DNA from: Bacillus sp. NTK034 | Lineage (GTDB): Bacteria; Bacillota; Bacilli; Bacillales; Cytobacillaceae | NCBI RefSeq assembly: GCF_017303275.1 | Contig: NZ_JAFKOJ010000010.1 | Span: forward strand, 62,001-126,000 | Direction of reading: 5' to 3' | DNA length: 64,000 nucleotides | Shown: positions 52,570 to 60,990 of the stretch, piece by piece | Layout: every line of letters begins with the position of its first letter | Position numbering within the stretch: position 1 is the stretch's first letter | The notes under the pieces: model-generated | Told to the model about the DNA's origin: nothing | Databases searched by the model: none | Seen by the model: only the letters and a program-made list of their open reading frames with translations | Translations under genes and position numbers: made by a program

Positions 52570-52923
52570 ATGGAACGCAAAAGAGAATTAAAACAGCAGT
52601 TTAAAGAAACGCCTATTGAAGCAGGGGTTTATCAAATAAAGAATAACGTGAACAATAAAATCTTCATCGGCAGCACAAATAATTTAAAAAGCTTGAATGG
52701 AGTAAGATTTTCACTCGAAACAAACGGCTACATGCCAAATCGGGAGCTGCAGAACGAGTGGAATCAGTACGGGAAAGAGGCTTTTGAAATCGCCATTTTG
52801 GAGAAGCTGAAAAAGAAAAATGATCCGTATTTTAACGAGAAGGAAGCTCTGGAAAAGCTGGAAGAAAAGTGGCTGGATGAGCTGGAGCCTTATGGAGATA
52901 AGGGATATAACAAGAAGAAATGA
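52570..52923 (+). CDS. GIY-YIG nuclease-family protein
   Basis: A 117-residue single-domain protein. The GIY-YIG core is AGVYQIKNNVNNKIFIGSTN, with GVY and FIG in place of GIY and YIG. The following helix (LQNEWNQYGKEAFEIAILEK) and the basic end (DKGYNKKK) fit the family. The catalytic Arg is in NGVRFSLE and a Glu lies in the FNEKEALEKLEEKW segment, so it may be active, but such stand-alone Bacillus proteins are uncharacterised. It is cotranscribed with the zinc-finger/DUF2087 regulator. Confidence 0.82.
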   Translation: MERKRELKQQFKETPIEAGVYQIKNNVNNKIFIGSTNNLKSLNGVRFSLETNGYMPNRELQNEWNQYGKEAFEIAILEKLKKKNDPYFNEKEALEKLEEKWLDELEPYGDKGYNKKK

Positions 52924-52950
52924 CGTGTGGATATTCCACACGTCATTTCT
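52917..52950. terminator. Bidirectional terminator between GIY-YIG and DAACS genes
   Basis: Perfect 14-bp arms GAAATGACGTGTGG and CCACACGTCATTTC around ATATT. The left arm includes the GIY-YIG stop codon, so both converging genes share it. Confidence 0.9.
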
Positions 52951-54213
52951 TTAGGCCTGTTTCGCCAGTAAGGATTCCTTCAGCCAATTCTTGCCTTCAA
53001 CAATCCGGCTGACCATCATGGCCGAAACCGTGTTGCCGGCTGAATTCAAAAGGGTTGCCGGTGCATCAATGATTGTTGAGATAACCGCGATAATCGGCAG
53101 CACTTCAGGCGGGAAGCCAAACACGCTTAGAATCAGCATCTCCCCAATCATCCCGCCGCCTGGAATTGCCCCCATAACAGCTCCAACCAGGAAGGAAACA
53201 GACAGTATGGTCAGAATACTTGTCATGCTCGACATGTCTTTTCCAAACAAGCTGAACAGGAAAACAATCTTAAACACTCCGCCAAGAACAGAGCCATCTT
53301 TATGCGTGTTCGCCCCAAGAGGGATCATCGTCTCGGCAATATCCTGCGGAACACCCATTTTTCTGACAGCCGCAAGGTTAATTGGAATACATGCTGCACT
53401 CGAGCATGTGGCAATCGCACTGACAGAAGGTGTGATGGCATTTTTCCAGAAAACCCTGACTCCATCCTTACCGCCAGCCGCAAAGGCATACAGCGTAAAG
53501 AAACCAAAGAAGTAAATAAGCGTTAAGACAATATAAAGGACAAACACACGTGCATATCCGCCAAGAATCTGCGGGCCAAGCTCACCTATGATGGTCGCAA
53601 AATAACAGCCAAGACCAATTGGCGCATAGTACATCACAAATCCAACAATCTTCATCATGACAGCGGAACCAGAAGAAAGAAGATTCGCAATCGGCTTGCC
53701 TTTTTCCCCTGACATCGCAGTTGCCAGTCCGAATAAAATCGAGAACACAATCAGCTGAAGCATGTTATTTTTCGAGAACAGCATCTGGAAATCAGGCACT
53801 GTGAACGCCTGGACCAGCTGCCCCAGGAAAGTGACTTCTTCTGCCTCAGGATCGATGGCCGCCTCCGTCATAATGCTTTTAATGGCAGAGATATCCGTGT
53901 TTTTCAGCGGATCCACAATGGAAATCCCTATGAAGCCCAGGATAGCGGAAATAACAGCCGTGATGAAAAACACGGTGAAAATTCCGGCCATGATTTTCCC
54001 AAGCCTTTTCATTCCGCCCATATTCGCAAGGCTCGAAGCGATGCTAAAAAAGACGAGCGGCACAATGATCATAAACAATAAATTTAAGAATAAATCCCCA
54101 AACGGCTTCACAACCGCTGTCTTCGGACCAAAAACCACTCCGGCTATTCCGCCGATCAAGATGGAGAGAAGCAGGAAGATGGTTAATTTGTAATTTGAAA
54201 GAACCTTTTTCAT
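52951..54213 (-). CDS. Dicarboxylate/amino acid:cation symporter (DAACS family)
   Basis: A 420-residue glutamate-transporter-fold protein. The hairpin serine-rich motif reads SVSAIATCSSAACIPINLAA and the family NMDG loop appears as GANTHKDGSVLGG, a variant. Two re-entrant hairpins and eight helices are consistent with the length. It imports acidic or neutral amino acids (glutamate, aspartate or serine/threonine) with Na+ or H+. The THKDG variant is nearer to SstT/uncharacterised Firmicute members than to GltP, so glutamate specificity is doubtful. It is monocistronic. Confidence 0.88.
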   Translation of the reverse strand: MKKVLSNYKLTIFLLLSILIGGIAGVVFGPKTAVVKPFGDLFLNLLFMIIVPLVFFSIASSLANMGGMKRLGKIMAGIFTVFFITAVISAILGFIGISIVDPLKNTDISAIKSIMTEAAIDPEAEEVTFLGQLVQAFTVPDFQMLFSKNNMLQLIVFSILFGLATAMSGEKGKPIANLLSSGSAVMMKIVGFVMYYAPIGLGCYFATIIGELGPQILGGYARVFVLYIVLTLIYFFGFFTLYAFAAGGKDGVRVFWKNAITPSVSAIATCSSAACIPINLAAVRKMGVPQDIAETMIPLGANTHKDGSVLGGVFKIVFLFSLFGKDMSSMTSILTILSVSFLVGAVMGAIPGGGMIGEMLILSVFGFPPEVLPIIAVISTIIDAPATLLNSAGNTVSAMMVSRIVEGKNWLKESLLAKQA

Positions 54214-54452
54214 GATGTCTCAACCTTTCTATATATTACGAAACTCTATTATATAATTAAATTGTGCCTCAAAAGAAGGTAGGTGGAATATTTCTTAATA
54301 TTCTGTCTGATTAGTTTCCCTCAGAACAGGAAAGCAGGTCATACTGTATGAAACCCCTACATAAATATTAAACATTATGATGATTTTTCAGCTGAAAGTA
54401 ATTTTTTTGCGGTAAGCATCACTTTATAGCTTATCAGAAAGGAATTATGCTC

Positions 54453-55268
54453 ATGAAGAAAATAATTAACAGTAAAGCCGCCATCCTGCTTGCAGCTTTT
54501 AGCTATCAGACCTATCCGCTTTATTTAAATGGAAGTCTGACCCTGCCAAAAGGATATGAACTGCGGTATGTCATTCGTGCCTTTGCTGATGTCGAGAATC
54601 CGGCCGAAAATATTTATGGATTTTTAGCAGAATCAAAGGATAAAATTATTATTGCGTTCCGAGGATACGCTGCCTATCCTTCTGATTTATTAGCATCCTA
54701 TGACATCTTCCAAATTCCATATCCCTATGTTCCAAATGGAGGAAAAACCTCCCGTGGTTTTTCATGCTTATATCAATCAGCAAGAAATAATTTAATGGAA
54801 CAATTAAACAAGCTATCTTCCTCTAAAAAGCTGTTTATTACCGGCCATAACTACGGCGGGGCATTATCTGTTTTAGCCGCATTGGATATAGCAGTGAACT
54901 CAAAATTTAAAAAGCCATTCGTCTATACGTACGGCAGCCCTCGAATCGGAGATCCCGAATTTGCCATGAAATTTGATCAAAAGGTGAAAAACAGCATACG
55001 AGTGGTTAATATACATGACTCTTTCCCAACATTCCCCGAAGTAAGATATCCGCCTCCGTTTACAGAGAAAGGAATAAATTATCAGCATGTCAAAACAGAA
55101 TACCGGCTCTCTTTCCAGTTAAACAATACACCCCGAAATGACAGCATTAACTGTTATTTTAAATCATTAAGCAGTCTGAATCCCAACTTTGCAGATATAC
55201 TATGTTCCGAGAACCCTGGTTTTTGCCCGGATACAGTAGTGTGTGTTCCTTTTCAGAGAACATGTTAA
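54453..55268 (+). CDS. Class 3 lipase-fold protein without catalytic serine (pseudoenzyme)
   Basis: A 271-residue alpha/beta-hydrolase of the fungal-lipase-like (class 3) type. The nucleophile elbow reads ITGHNYGGALSVLAAL, so the catalytic Ser of GHSxG is Asn (codon AAC at 54849-54851). The oxyanion segment is FRGYA instead of FRGT. The other acid/base region, NIHDSFPTFPEVRYPPPF ... YQHV, is kept. It shares the Cys-rich tail CPDTVVCVPFQRTC with the active-looking paralogue 43 bp downstream. It cannot be a normal esterase; it may be a regulator or lectin-like binder. Start at ATG 54453, nine nt after AAAGGA. Confidence 0.85.
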   Translation: MKKIINSKAAILLAAFSYQTYPLYLNGSLTLPKGYELRYVIRAFADVENPAENIYGFLAESKDKIIIAFRGYAAYPSDLLASYDIFQIPYPYVPNGGKTSRGFSCLYQSARNNLMEQLNKLSSSKKLFITGHNYGGALSVLAALDIAVNSKFKKPFVYTYGSPRIGDPEFAMKFDQKVKNSIRVVNIHDSFPTFPEVRYPPPFTEKGINYQHVKTEYRLSFQLNNTPRNDSINCYFKSLSSLNPNFADILCSENPGFCPDTVVCVPFQRTC

Positions 55269-55310
55269 CCATGGAAAATCGAAAAGTAAAAATGAAAAAG
55301 GAGTCCATCC

Positions 55311-56156
55311 ATGAATAACTCAGTCTTTAAGGAAAAGTTCAGCACGGAAGTGGCCATTTTGCTTGCGGGCATGATTCATCAGGCATATCAGCTTTTTGAA
55401 ACCGGAACACTTTCCCTGCCAAGGGGCTTCAGGCTTCGCCATATTATCCGCGCTCTTGCAGGGGTTGAAGAGCCGGAAGAAGAAGTATTTGGCTTTATCG
55501 CAGAATCCGCGGAAGACATCGTGGTAACTTTTCGAGGCACCCGGACATTTAAGGACAATGAGTCGGACCAGGACTTATATCAAGTACCCTATCCTTATGT
55601 CAGGGATGCGGGATTCACACACCGTGGTTTTACCTGTATTTACTCCTCGACCCGCAACGAATTAATCAGGGAATTAAACAGGCTTTCCACTGGAAAAAGA
55701 GTATTGATTGCTGGCCACAGTTTAGGCGGCAGTTTGGCGGTGCTTGCTGTATTGGATATCGAAGTCAATACCAGGGTTAAAGATCCAATCGTCTATACGT
55801 ACGGCAGCCCGCGAACTGGAGATCCACTCTTTGCGTCCTTCTTCAGTCAAACGGTACAGAATAGCATACGAATAGTTAATATCCATGACATCATCCCTAC
55901 TTTACCAGCTCGAGTGTACCCTCCTCCGTTTACAAAGGATGGATTATACTATCGGCATGTGAATAGGAAATATCCGGTTTCATTCCAGCTGAACAGCTTG
56001 CCTGTCCGTAATCATGAGATTGTCTGCTATTTTCATAATCTCAGTATGCAGAATCCTGATTATACCAGAGCTTTATGTGCCGGCAGCCCAGGGTTTTGCC
56101 CGGATACGGATATTTGTGTTCCGTTTATCGGAAGATGCAGTGGGGAAATTCCATGA
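55311..56156 (+). CDS. Class 3 lipase
   Basis: A 281-residue paralogue of the preceding gene. The catalytic machinery is intact: IAGHSLGGSLAVLAVLD holds Ser, VTFRGTRTFKDNESDQ the oxyanion Thr, and NIHDIIPTLPARVYPPPF with YRHV the Asp and His. The C-terminus is CPDTDICVPFIGRC, four cysteines that could form disulfides or bind metal. No export signal is visible, so it would act inside the cell or be released by another route. It would hydrolyse acylglycerols or short esters. AAAAAGGAG precedes the ATG. Confidence 0.9.
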   Translation: MNNSVFKEKFSTEVAILLAGMIHQAYQLFETGTLSLPRGFRLRHIIRALAGVEEPEEEVFGFIAESAEDIVVTFRGTRTFKDNESDQDLYQVPYPYVRDAGFTHRGFTCIYSSTRNELIRELNRLSTGKRVLIAGHSLGGSLAVLAVLDIEVNTRVKDPIVYTYGSPRTGDPLFASFFSQTVQNSIRIVNIHDIIPTLPARVYPPPFTKDGLYYRHVNRKYPVSFQLNSLPVRNHEIVCYFHNLSMQNPDYTRALCAGSPGFCPDTDICVPFIGRCSGEIP

Positions 56157-56617
56157 GACGGATTCACCTCATAGATTTATATTTGGAAGGTCAATAAGGT
56201 ATTTGATATTTAATAGTGGTTCAGTAGTAAATTCTTTCATGATTAGCTAGTATGAAATTGAAAATCACTCATTCCTAAGGAAGGGACCAGCACCATTTGA
56301 CATCGATCAGTAAATATCTTACAGTAAAATTATCCATAGTCGAAAGGGTGAAGAAAAGCACATGATCCTATAATCCTGGCTTTAGAGAAAATCGATATTA
56401 TAGCCTCAGGTTCAGTTCTGAAATGTGTTGGAATGGGCTTATTTATCGATTGTTTTCTGAGATAGGATTAATGTGGTGTGCTTTTTGACTTGAAAAAAGG
56501 CTGAATTAATCGAAAAGCCTATTTAAGTCTATTTATGTGCTGCATGCCTCCTGTCTCGGAAAGTCGAGATAGGAGGCTTTTTGTTTGGGTGAAATTTTGG
56601 TGTTCGGAGGGAACAGT
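56157..56617. other. Gap between lipase and streptogramin-lyase genes
   Basis: I see no supported gene. It holds the terminator at 56546-56585 and a weak AGGCT/AGCCT hairpin near 56498-56520. The GGAGGG site of the next gene is at 56606-56611. Confidence 0.4.
56546..56585 (+). terminator. Strong intrinsic terminator upstream of the Vgb-like gene
   Basis: Arms GCCTCCTGTCTCG and CGAGATAGGAGGC (one mismatch) around GAAAGT, followed by TTTTTGTTT. It sits only 33 bp before the next ATG, so it may also regulate that gene. Confidence 0.8.
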
Positions 56618-57508
56618 ATGGAATTTAAATTACAGGAAATAAATCTTGCCAGTAAAGATACAGGCCCATATGGAATCGCTGTTTCAGACAAGGGAGAGGT
56701 CTGGTTTACGCAGCATAAAGCCAATAAAATATGCTGCATCGGATTGGATGGGGAAATGACCGAGTACCCGCTGCCGACAGCGAACGCAAAAGTCATGTGT
56801 GTAATGGTGTCATCAAAAGGTGAAGTCTGGTTTACCGAGAATGCAGCCAACAGCATTGGGAGAATGACGAAGGAAGGTACTATTCAAGAATATCCCTTGC
56901 CCAATCCTGATTCAGCACCCTATGGGATTACTGAAGGGCGGAATGGAGATATCTGGTTTACCGAAATGAATGGAAACCGTATTGGACGGATTAAGGATGA
57001 TGGTTCTATCCACGAATACAATCTTCCTGTTCAAGGTTCGTATCCAGCATTTATAACGCTGGGATCTGATGATGCCCTATGGTTCACAGAAAACCAAAAT
57101 AATGCCATCGGAAGAATTACGGAAAATGGAGAAGTGACAGAGTTTAAAGTTCCTACACCTGCTTCTGGGCCGGTTGGAATTACGAAAGGAAACGATGGTG
57201 CACTTTGGTTTGTGGAGATTATCGGCAATAAAATAGGCCGTATCAGCCCTTCTGGAGATATCACAGAATTTGAAATTCCAACTGCGAACGCCCGCCCGCA
57301 TGCCATCACAGCAGGGGCAGGAAACGATTTATGGTTCACGGAGTGGGGAGCAAATAAAATCGGAAGAATTACAGACAACGGGATGATTGAGGAGTATCCG
57401 ATTGAAACTCCAAATGCTGAACCGCATGGGATTTCAAGCAGCGATGGGAAGACCATCTGGTTTGCACTGGAGTGTGACAGGATTGGGAAAATCACTAGAA
57501 TCGATTAA
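56618..57508 (+). CDS. Virginiamycin B (streptogramin) lyase-like seven-bladed propeller
   Basis: A 296-residue beta-propeller made of about seven 42-residue repeats, each with a VWFTE-N-NxIGR core (GEVWFTENAANSIGRMTKEG, GDIWFTEMNGNRIGRIKDDG and so on). The catalytic-side motifs RPHAITAG and EPHGISSS plus WFALECDRIGKI place His and Glu residues where Vgb has its active site. Vgb opens the streptogramin B ring by elimination at the ester. Chromosomal homologues may have other lactone substrates. Start set at ATG 56618 behind GGAGGG; an upstream TTG frame start lacks one. Confidence 0.88.
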   Translation: MEFKLQEINLASKDTGPYGIAVSDKGEVWFTQHKANKICCIGLDGEMTEYPLPTANAKVMCVMVSSKGEVWFTENAANSIGRMTKEGTIQEYPLPNPDSAPYGITEGRNGDIWFTEMNGNRIGRIKDDGSIHEYNLPVQGSYPAFITLGSDDALWFTENQNNAIGRITENGEVTEFKVPTPASGPVGITKGNDGALWFVEIIGNKIGRISPSGDITEFEIPTANARPHAITAGAGNDLWFTEWGANKIGRITDNGMIEEYPIETPNAEPHGISSSDGKTIWFALECDRIGKITRID

Positions 57509-57648
57509 TTGAGGGTGTGAATTGGTTGTAATTAGCGCATTGTGATTCAAAAAAGCAAAAATAAAATAATTTTCCAAATAGAAGTAAACATAGTATAAAA
57601 TATAGAAAACAAAGACATATATTAATCATTAAGAAAGGAATCATAACG

Positions 57649-57837
57649 ATGACAAAATTATATTATAGTGGTTTAAAATATGGAGAAAGTGATGTTGAAA
57701 TAAAATTATTGGTGGATATACAAAATGATTGGTTTGAGATAACACATACAAAAGAAGTGTCCCAGGTAATGAATAAATCAAAAGGTGAATATATCATAGT
57801 AAAGCGGAACACCTTGAAATTTGAGGTTGTTTCATAA
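57649..57837 (+). CDS. Small hypothetical protein (62 aa)
   Basis: A 62-residue protein behind AGAAAGGAATC. It looks like a small beta-sheet protein: TKLYYSGLKYGESDVEIKLL, then YIIVKRNTLKFEVVS. No signal or membrane segment. I do not recognise the family. It stands alone between two terminators, so it is its own transcription unit. Confidence 0.6.
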   Translation: MTKLYYSGLKYGESDVEIKLLVDIQNDWFEITHTKEVSQVMNKSKGEYIIVKRNTLKFEVVS

Positions 57838-57864
57838 TACGAACAAAAACTGAAATTAAATGTA

Positions 57865-57899
57865 AAAAACGCAAGCCCGTTATTTGGCTTGCGTTTTTG
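57865..57899 (+). terminator. Terminator after the 62-aa gene
   Basis: Perfect 13-bp arms AAAAACGCAAGCC and GGCTTGCGTTTTT with an 8-nt loop. Confidence 0.9.
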
Positions 57900-57996
57900 T
57901 ATGCTAATTTATTGTGATATTAGTTGTGAATTCACTTGAACTAGCGTTTTGCACCTCACAAGCATCAAAATCAAGGAAGTTCAGGAGAGGTTGGTA

Positions 57997-58491
57997 TTAT
58001 AGGCTGTTCTTGGAAAAATATTTCCGGGTATTTTCACGTACTTGATTTGGCAAGACACGATCAAGCTCTTCATTTAGCCATGAAAGTGTTTTACTGCGCA
58101 AAAAATCACGCATTTTTTCTTCGGCTGAGAGCATAACTAAATTGATGGTGCAAGAGGAGGGAGCCGAAGAGCAGATATTTTCTCTATACAAGTAACCATT
58201 ATCTTTAATGTTTTTGCATTGAAAAATCGGCTTGGGACCTTCAACTGCTTCAATTACATCCCAAAAAGATATTTCTTCTGGAGATTTAGCGAGTTTATAA
58301 CCGCCCTTAACTCCAGGAACTGAACTGACTATACCTTTTTTTGATAATTTACTGAAAATCTTTGAAAGATATGTTTCGGAAATCCCTTGGAAAGTGGAGA
58401 GTTCCTTTATGCCAATGGAAGAATCCTCTTCATTATCAATTAAATATACAAGGCAGTGAAGTGCATATTCAACCCCAATACTATATTGCAT
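57997..58491 (-). CDS. Rrf2-family transcriptional regulator
   Basis: A 164-residue protein starting MQYSIGVEYALHCLVYLIDN. The winged helix has STFQGISETYLSKIFSKLSK and SSVPGVKGGYKLAKSPEEIS, classical Rrf2 motifs. Three cysteines lie near residues 90-115 (FQCKNI and ICSSAPSSC), in the region that holds the Fe-S cluster in IscR/NsrR, so redox or iron-sulfur sensing is possible. It is divergent from the AhpD-like gene, 222 bp apart, which is a common pair. Start at ATG 58491 behind GAGGTG; a longer frame from 58521 is less likely. Confidence 0.9.
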   Translation of the reverse strand: MQYSIGVEYALHCLVYLIDNEEDSSIGIKELSTFQGISETYLSKIFSKLSKKGIVSSVPGVKGGYKLAKSPEEISFWDVIEAVEGPKPIFQCKNIKDNGYLYRENICSSAPSSCTINLVMLSAEEKMRDFLRSKTLSWLNEELDRVLPNQVRENTRKYFSKNSL

Positions 58492-58713
58492 TACGAACAC
58501 CTCTTCATAAATGAGATTCATTTATCTTAAGAATCTTTAAGTTCTTTGTCAAACAGGGTCAGTTGGAATCAATTAACATGAAAAGTTGTTTGACATAATA
58601 AAGTGTACAATTTATTATAGATAATATCAATCGCTGATTGATGCTATCCACAATTGAAATTTCAAAATGCGGTTCAATTATTTGTTGAATCAGCTTTTAA
58701 GGAGGAATTGATA

Positions 58714-59157
58714 TTGGAACAACGAATTGATTATTACAATTTAGCACCAGAGGCAATGAAAATAATGATGGAAATGGAGAAGTATACGAAAACGACAGGT
58801 TTAGACCGTAAACTTCGTGAACTTATAAAAATTCGGGCTTCACAAATAAATGGCTGTGCCTATTGCATTAACATGCATACAGCTGATGCGAGAAAAATGG
58901 GAGAAACGGAACAGCGTTTATATTGCATCAGTGCATGGAGAGAGTGCACATTTTACACCGAAGCAGAAAAAGCAGCTCTTGAATTAACTGAGCACATAAC
59001 TTTAATCCCGGAGAAACGAGTGCCAGATGAGCTTTATCAGCGAGTACGTGAACATTATGATGAGAAACAATATATTGACCTTGTTTTACTCATCAATCAA
59101 ATCAACAGCTGGAATAGAATTTCAATTGCAATGGGGAATGTTGCAACTGAAAAATAA
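58714..59157 (+). CDS. AhpD-like carboxymuconolactone decarboxylase-family protein
   Basis: A 147-residue all-helical protein. The AhpD core reads LIKIRASQINGCAYCINMHT followed by ADARKMGE: CxxC at residues 48 and 51 and His at 55 are the redox/proton-relay residues. It may work as an alkylhydroperoxidase or disulfide reductase under oxidative stress. Start chosen at TTG 58714, which follows AAGGAGGAA directly; the longer frame from 58654 begins without a site. The divergent Rrf2 protein probably controls it. Confidence 0.88.
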   Translation: MEQRIDYYNLAPEAMKIMMEMEKYTKTTGLDRKLRELIKIRASQINGCAYCINMHTADARKMGETEQRLYCISAWRECTFYTEAEKAALELTEHITLIPEKRVPDELYQRVREHYDEKQYIDLVLLINQINSWNRISIAMGNVATEK

Positions 59158-59205
59158 TATCTCTAACAGTTCCTTGTCTTAATGATAGTCTTTTTTTAAG
59201 GGTAA

Positions 59206-59223
59206 CTTACCTTCTAGTAAGTA
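59206..59223. promoter_or_regulatory. Candidate operator palindrome upstream of ohr
   Basis: ACTTAC and GTAAGT form a perfect 6-bp inverted repeat with a 6-nt centre. The motif resembles sites of HxlR/MarR-type redox repressors; the binding protein is not identified. It lies 160 bp before the ohr-like gene. Confidence 0.4.
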
Positions 59224-59382
59224 AAGGAACAGTGATCCTTCAAGACGAAAGAGAAGGGCAAAGACTAGCGTTGCAGAAAAAGTCATTGCCAGGCTCATAA
59301 AGTTCGCCCTTAATGCAAAAGCTACTTGTGGAAATATTGAAGCAAAAAAAACTAATCCATTATAAAAAGGGGAGTTTTAAGA

Positions 59383-59811
59383 ATGATGAAAATAGAAAAG
59401 AATTTATACACTGCTACTGTAAATGTTCAAGGCGGAAGAGATGGGAAAGCGGTATCTGACGATAACAATCTGAATGTAGACTTGAGATATCCAAAGGAAT
59501 TAGGCGGGGATGGAGCTGGAACCAATCCGGAGCAGCTGTTCGCTGCAGGGTTTGCCGCATGCTTCCAGGGAGCGATGGGCACTGTCCTGAGGAAAAGGAA
59601 CATTAAAACAGACGGTATAAATATTGCTTCACAAGTTACGCTTGGCAAGGATGCGAACGAAGGATACGTGCTGGCCATTACAATGGATATCACTGTAAAG
59701 GGCGTTGAAACAAGCGTGGCAGAAGAAGTCGTTGCGGAAGCTCATAAGGTTTGTCCTTATGCTAAAGCAACTCAAGGTAATATCGAAGTAATCTCCAACG
59801 TTGTTGGTTAA
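59383..59811 (+). CDS. Organic hydroperoxide resistance protein (Ohr, OsmC superfamily)
   Basis: A 142-residue OsmC/Ohr protein. Both catalytic cysteines are present: GFAACFQGAMGTVL (Cys60) and AHKVCPYAKATQ (Cys124). The Arg that activates the peroxidatic Cys is probably in GGRDGKAVSDD near the start. It reduces organic hydroperoxides with lipoyl-type reductants. AAAGGGGAG precedes two adjacent ATG codons; the second (59386) is an equal candidate. A strong terminator follows. No ohrR gene is adjacent. Confidence 0.92.
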   Translation: MMKIEKNLYTATVNVQGGRDGKAVSDDNNLNVDLRYPKELGGDGAGTNPEQLFAAGFAACFQGAMGTVLRKRNIKTDGINIASQVTLGKDANEGYVLAITMDITVKGVETSVAEEVVAEAHKVCPYAKATQGNIEVISNVVG

Positions 59812-59830
59812 TCAGCTTCCGGGATCACCC

Positions 59831-59870
59831 AAAGAGTGCCTATCTTTTAAGAAGATAGGCACTCTTTTTT
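59831..59870. terminator. Terminator between ohr and the gerA operon
   Basis: Perfect 16-bp arms AAAGAGTGCCTATCTT and AAGATAGGCACTCTTT around TTAAG, with A/T runs on both sides; it can serve both converging units. Confidence 0.92.
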
Positions 59871-59880
59871 GCATTAGGAA

Positions 59881-60990
59881 TTAGGTTTTGTTTAACCTAT
59901 TTTTCATAAAATGATTCTTAATCCATTTTATAATAAGAAGGAGCGGCAGATACACATATACAAAACCAATTCCCACATTAGAAGTAAAATTGACAAGATA
60001 ATCAATGCTCTTAAATTCCTGAAGGTATACAGAAACAATGATCTCTGCAATAAGTAAGAATAGCAAAGTCGTTTTAGGAGGAATTGAGAAAGTTCTTTTT
60101 GCGATTCTTGTACATGCCCACAAAGAAATACATATAGGGGATATGATCACTAACAGCCAAATAAAGATGAATACATATTCAAATCTTTCCAGGAAAGAGA
60201 ATTTAACGATCTTAACCATCATAAGAGTGGGCCAGGGTAAATGCTGTAATACCTCTTGATTAAAGTATAAGAAAGATATTAACGTTATAATTAGGTACAC
60301 AATGAGAGTATATATATTGCCAAGATACGCCCATTTTGAAATATCTCTGTTATTTGAACTCCTAAGGAAGGGATAATACATCAGGATCCACTCGAAACCA
60401 AGAAAAAGCAGGGCATACCCTTTAGAAGATAAAAATAGCTCACTGAGGGAATGACTGAAGGCGGGGAGCAGATAAATATAATTCGTGTGCTTCAATGGAA
60501 AATAGATTAAAAAGAACAGAAAAGAAGGCAAAATAACTCCCCAGAAGCTAAAGCCGGTTAGACTGCGGAAGCCGCTTGAGATAATATAATAAAATGTGAG
60601 TCCGAAAACGAAACATAGCTGCCATGTTTTTATTGAAGGATACACCCATATTTGGATGACCTCAATATAAGCACGGAGGACTGTCAAAGAAGCCAGCCAG
60701 AAATAAACCAATGCCATGACAGACATTATGCTGCCAATCGCTTTTCCAAAGCAATACTGATGAACAGCTACTAAATCATTAGTTCCCCCGCCTAATAGCT
60801 TAAAAATAATATAGAGTATGATATGGGTTGCAGCCCAGGTTATAATTAAAGAAATCCAGGCGTCCTGCTCAGCATGTTTAATAACCTGGCTTTGAAAATT
60901 TAGGATGCCAACTCCGGTTTGTGAAGAGTGAATGAGAAAAAATGTGAAAAAAGCCGAAACTTGAAATTGTTTTTCTACTTTTACGTTCAC
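59881..60990 (-). CDS. gerB: Spore germination permease GerB subunit
   Basis: A 369-residue membrane protein with about ten segments, of the GerAB/spore-permease family in the amino-acid permease superfamily. The start reads FFTFFLIHSSQTGVGILNFQ and then DAWISLIITWAATHIILYII, the usual first helices. It belongs to the inner-membrane germinant receptor of the spore and helps to recognise the nutrient (amino acid, sugar or nucleoside). It begins with GTG sharing one base with the stop of gerC. It is the last gene of the operon; the order here is A-C-B. Confidence 0.92.
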   Translation of the reverse strand: MNVKVEKQFQVSAFFTFFLIHSSQTGVGILNFQSQVIKHAEQDAWISLIITWAATHIILYIIFKLLGGGTNDLVAVHQYCFGKAIGSIMSVMALVYFWLASLTVLRAYIEVIQIWVYPSIKTWQLCFVFGLTFYYIISSGFRSLTGFSFWGVILPSFLFFLIYFPLKHTNYIYLLPAFSHSLSELFLSSKGYALLFLGFEWILMYYPFLRSSNNRDISKWAYLGNIYTLIVYLIITLISFLYFNQEVLQHLPWPTLMMVKIVKFSFLERFEYVFIFIWLLVIISPICISLWACTRIAKRTFSIPPKTTLLFLLIAEIIVSVYLQEFKSIDYLVNFTSNVGIGFVYVYLPLLLIIKWIKNHFMKNRLNKT

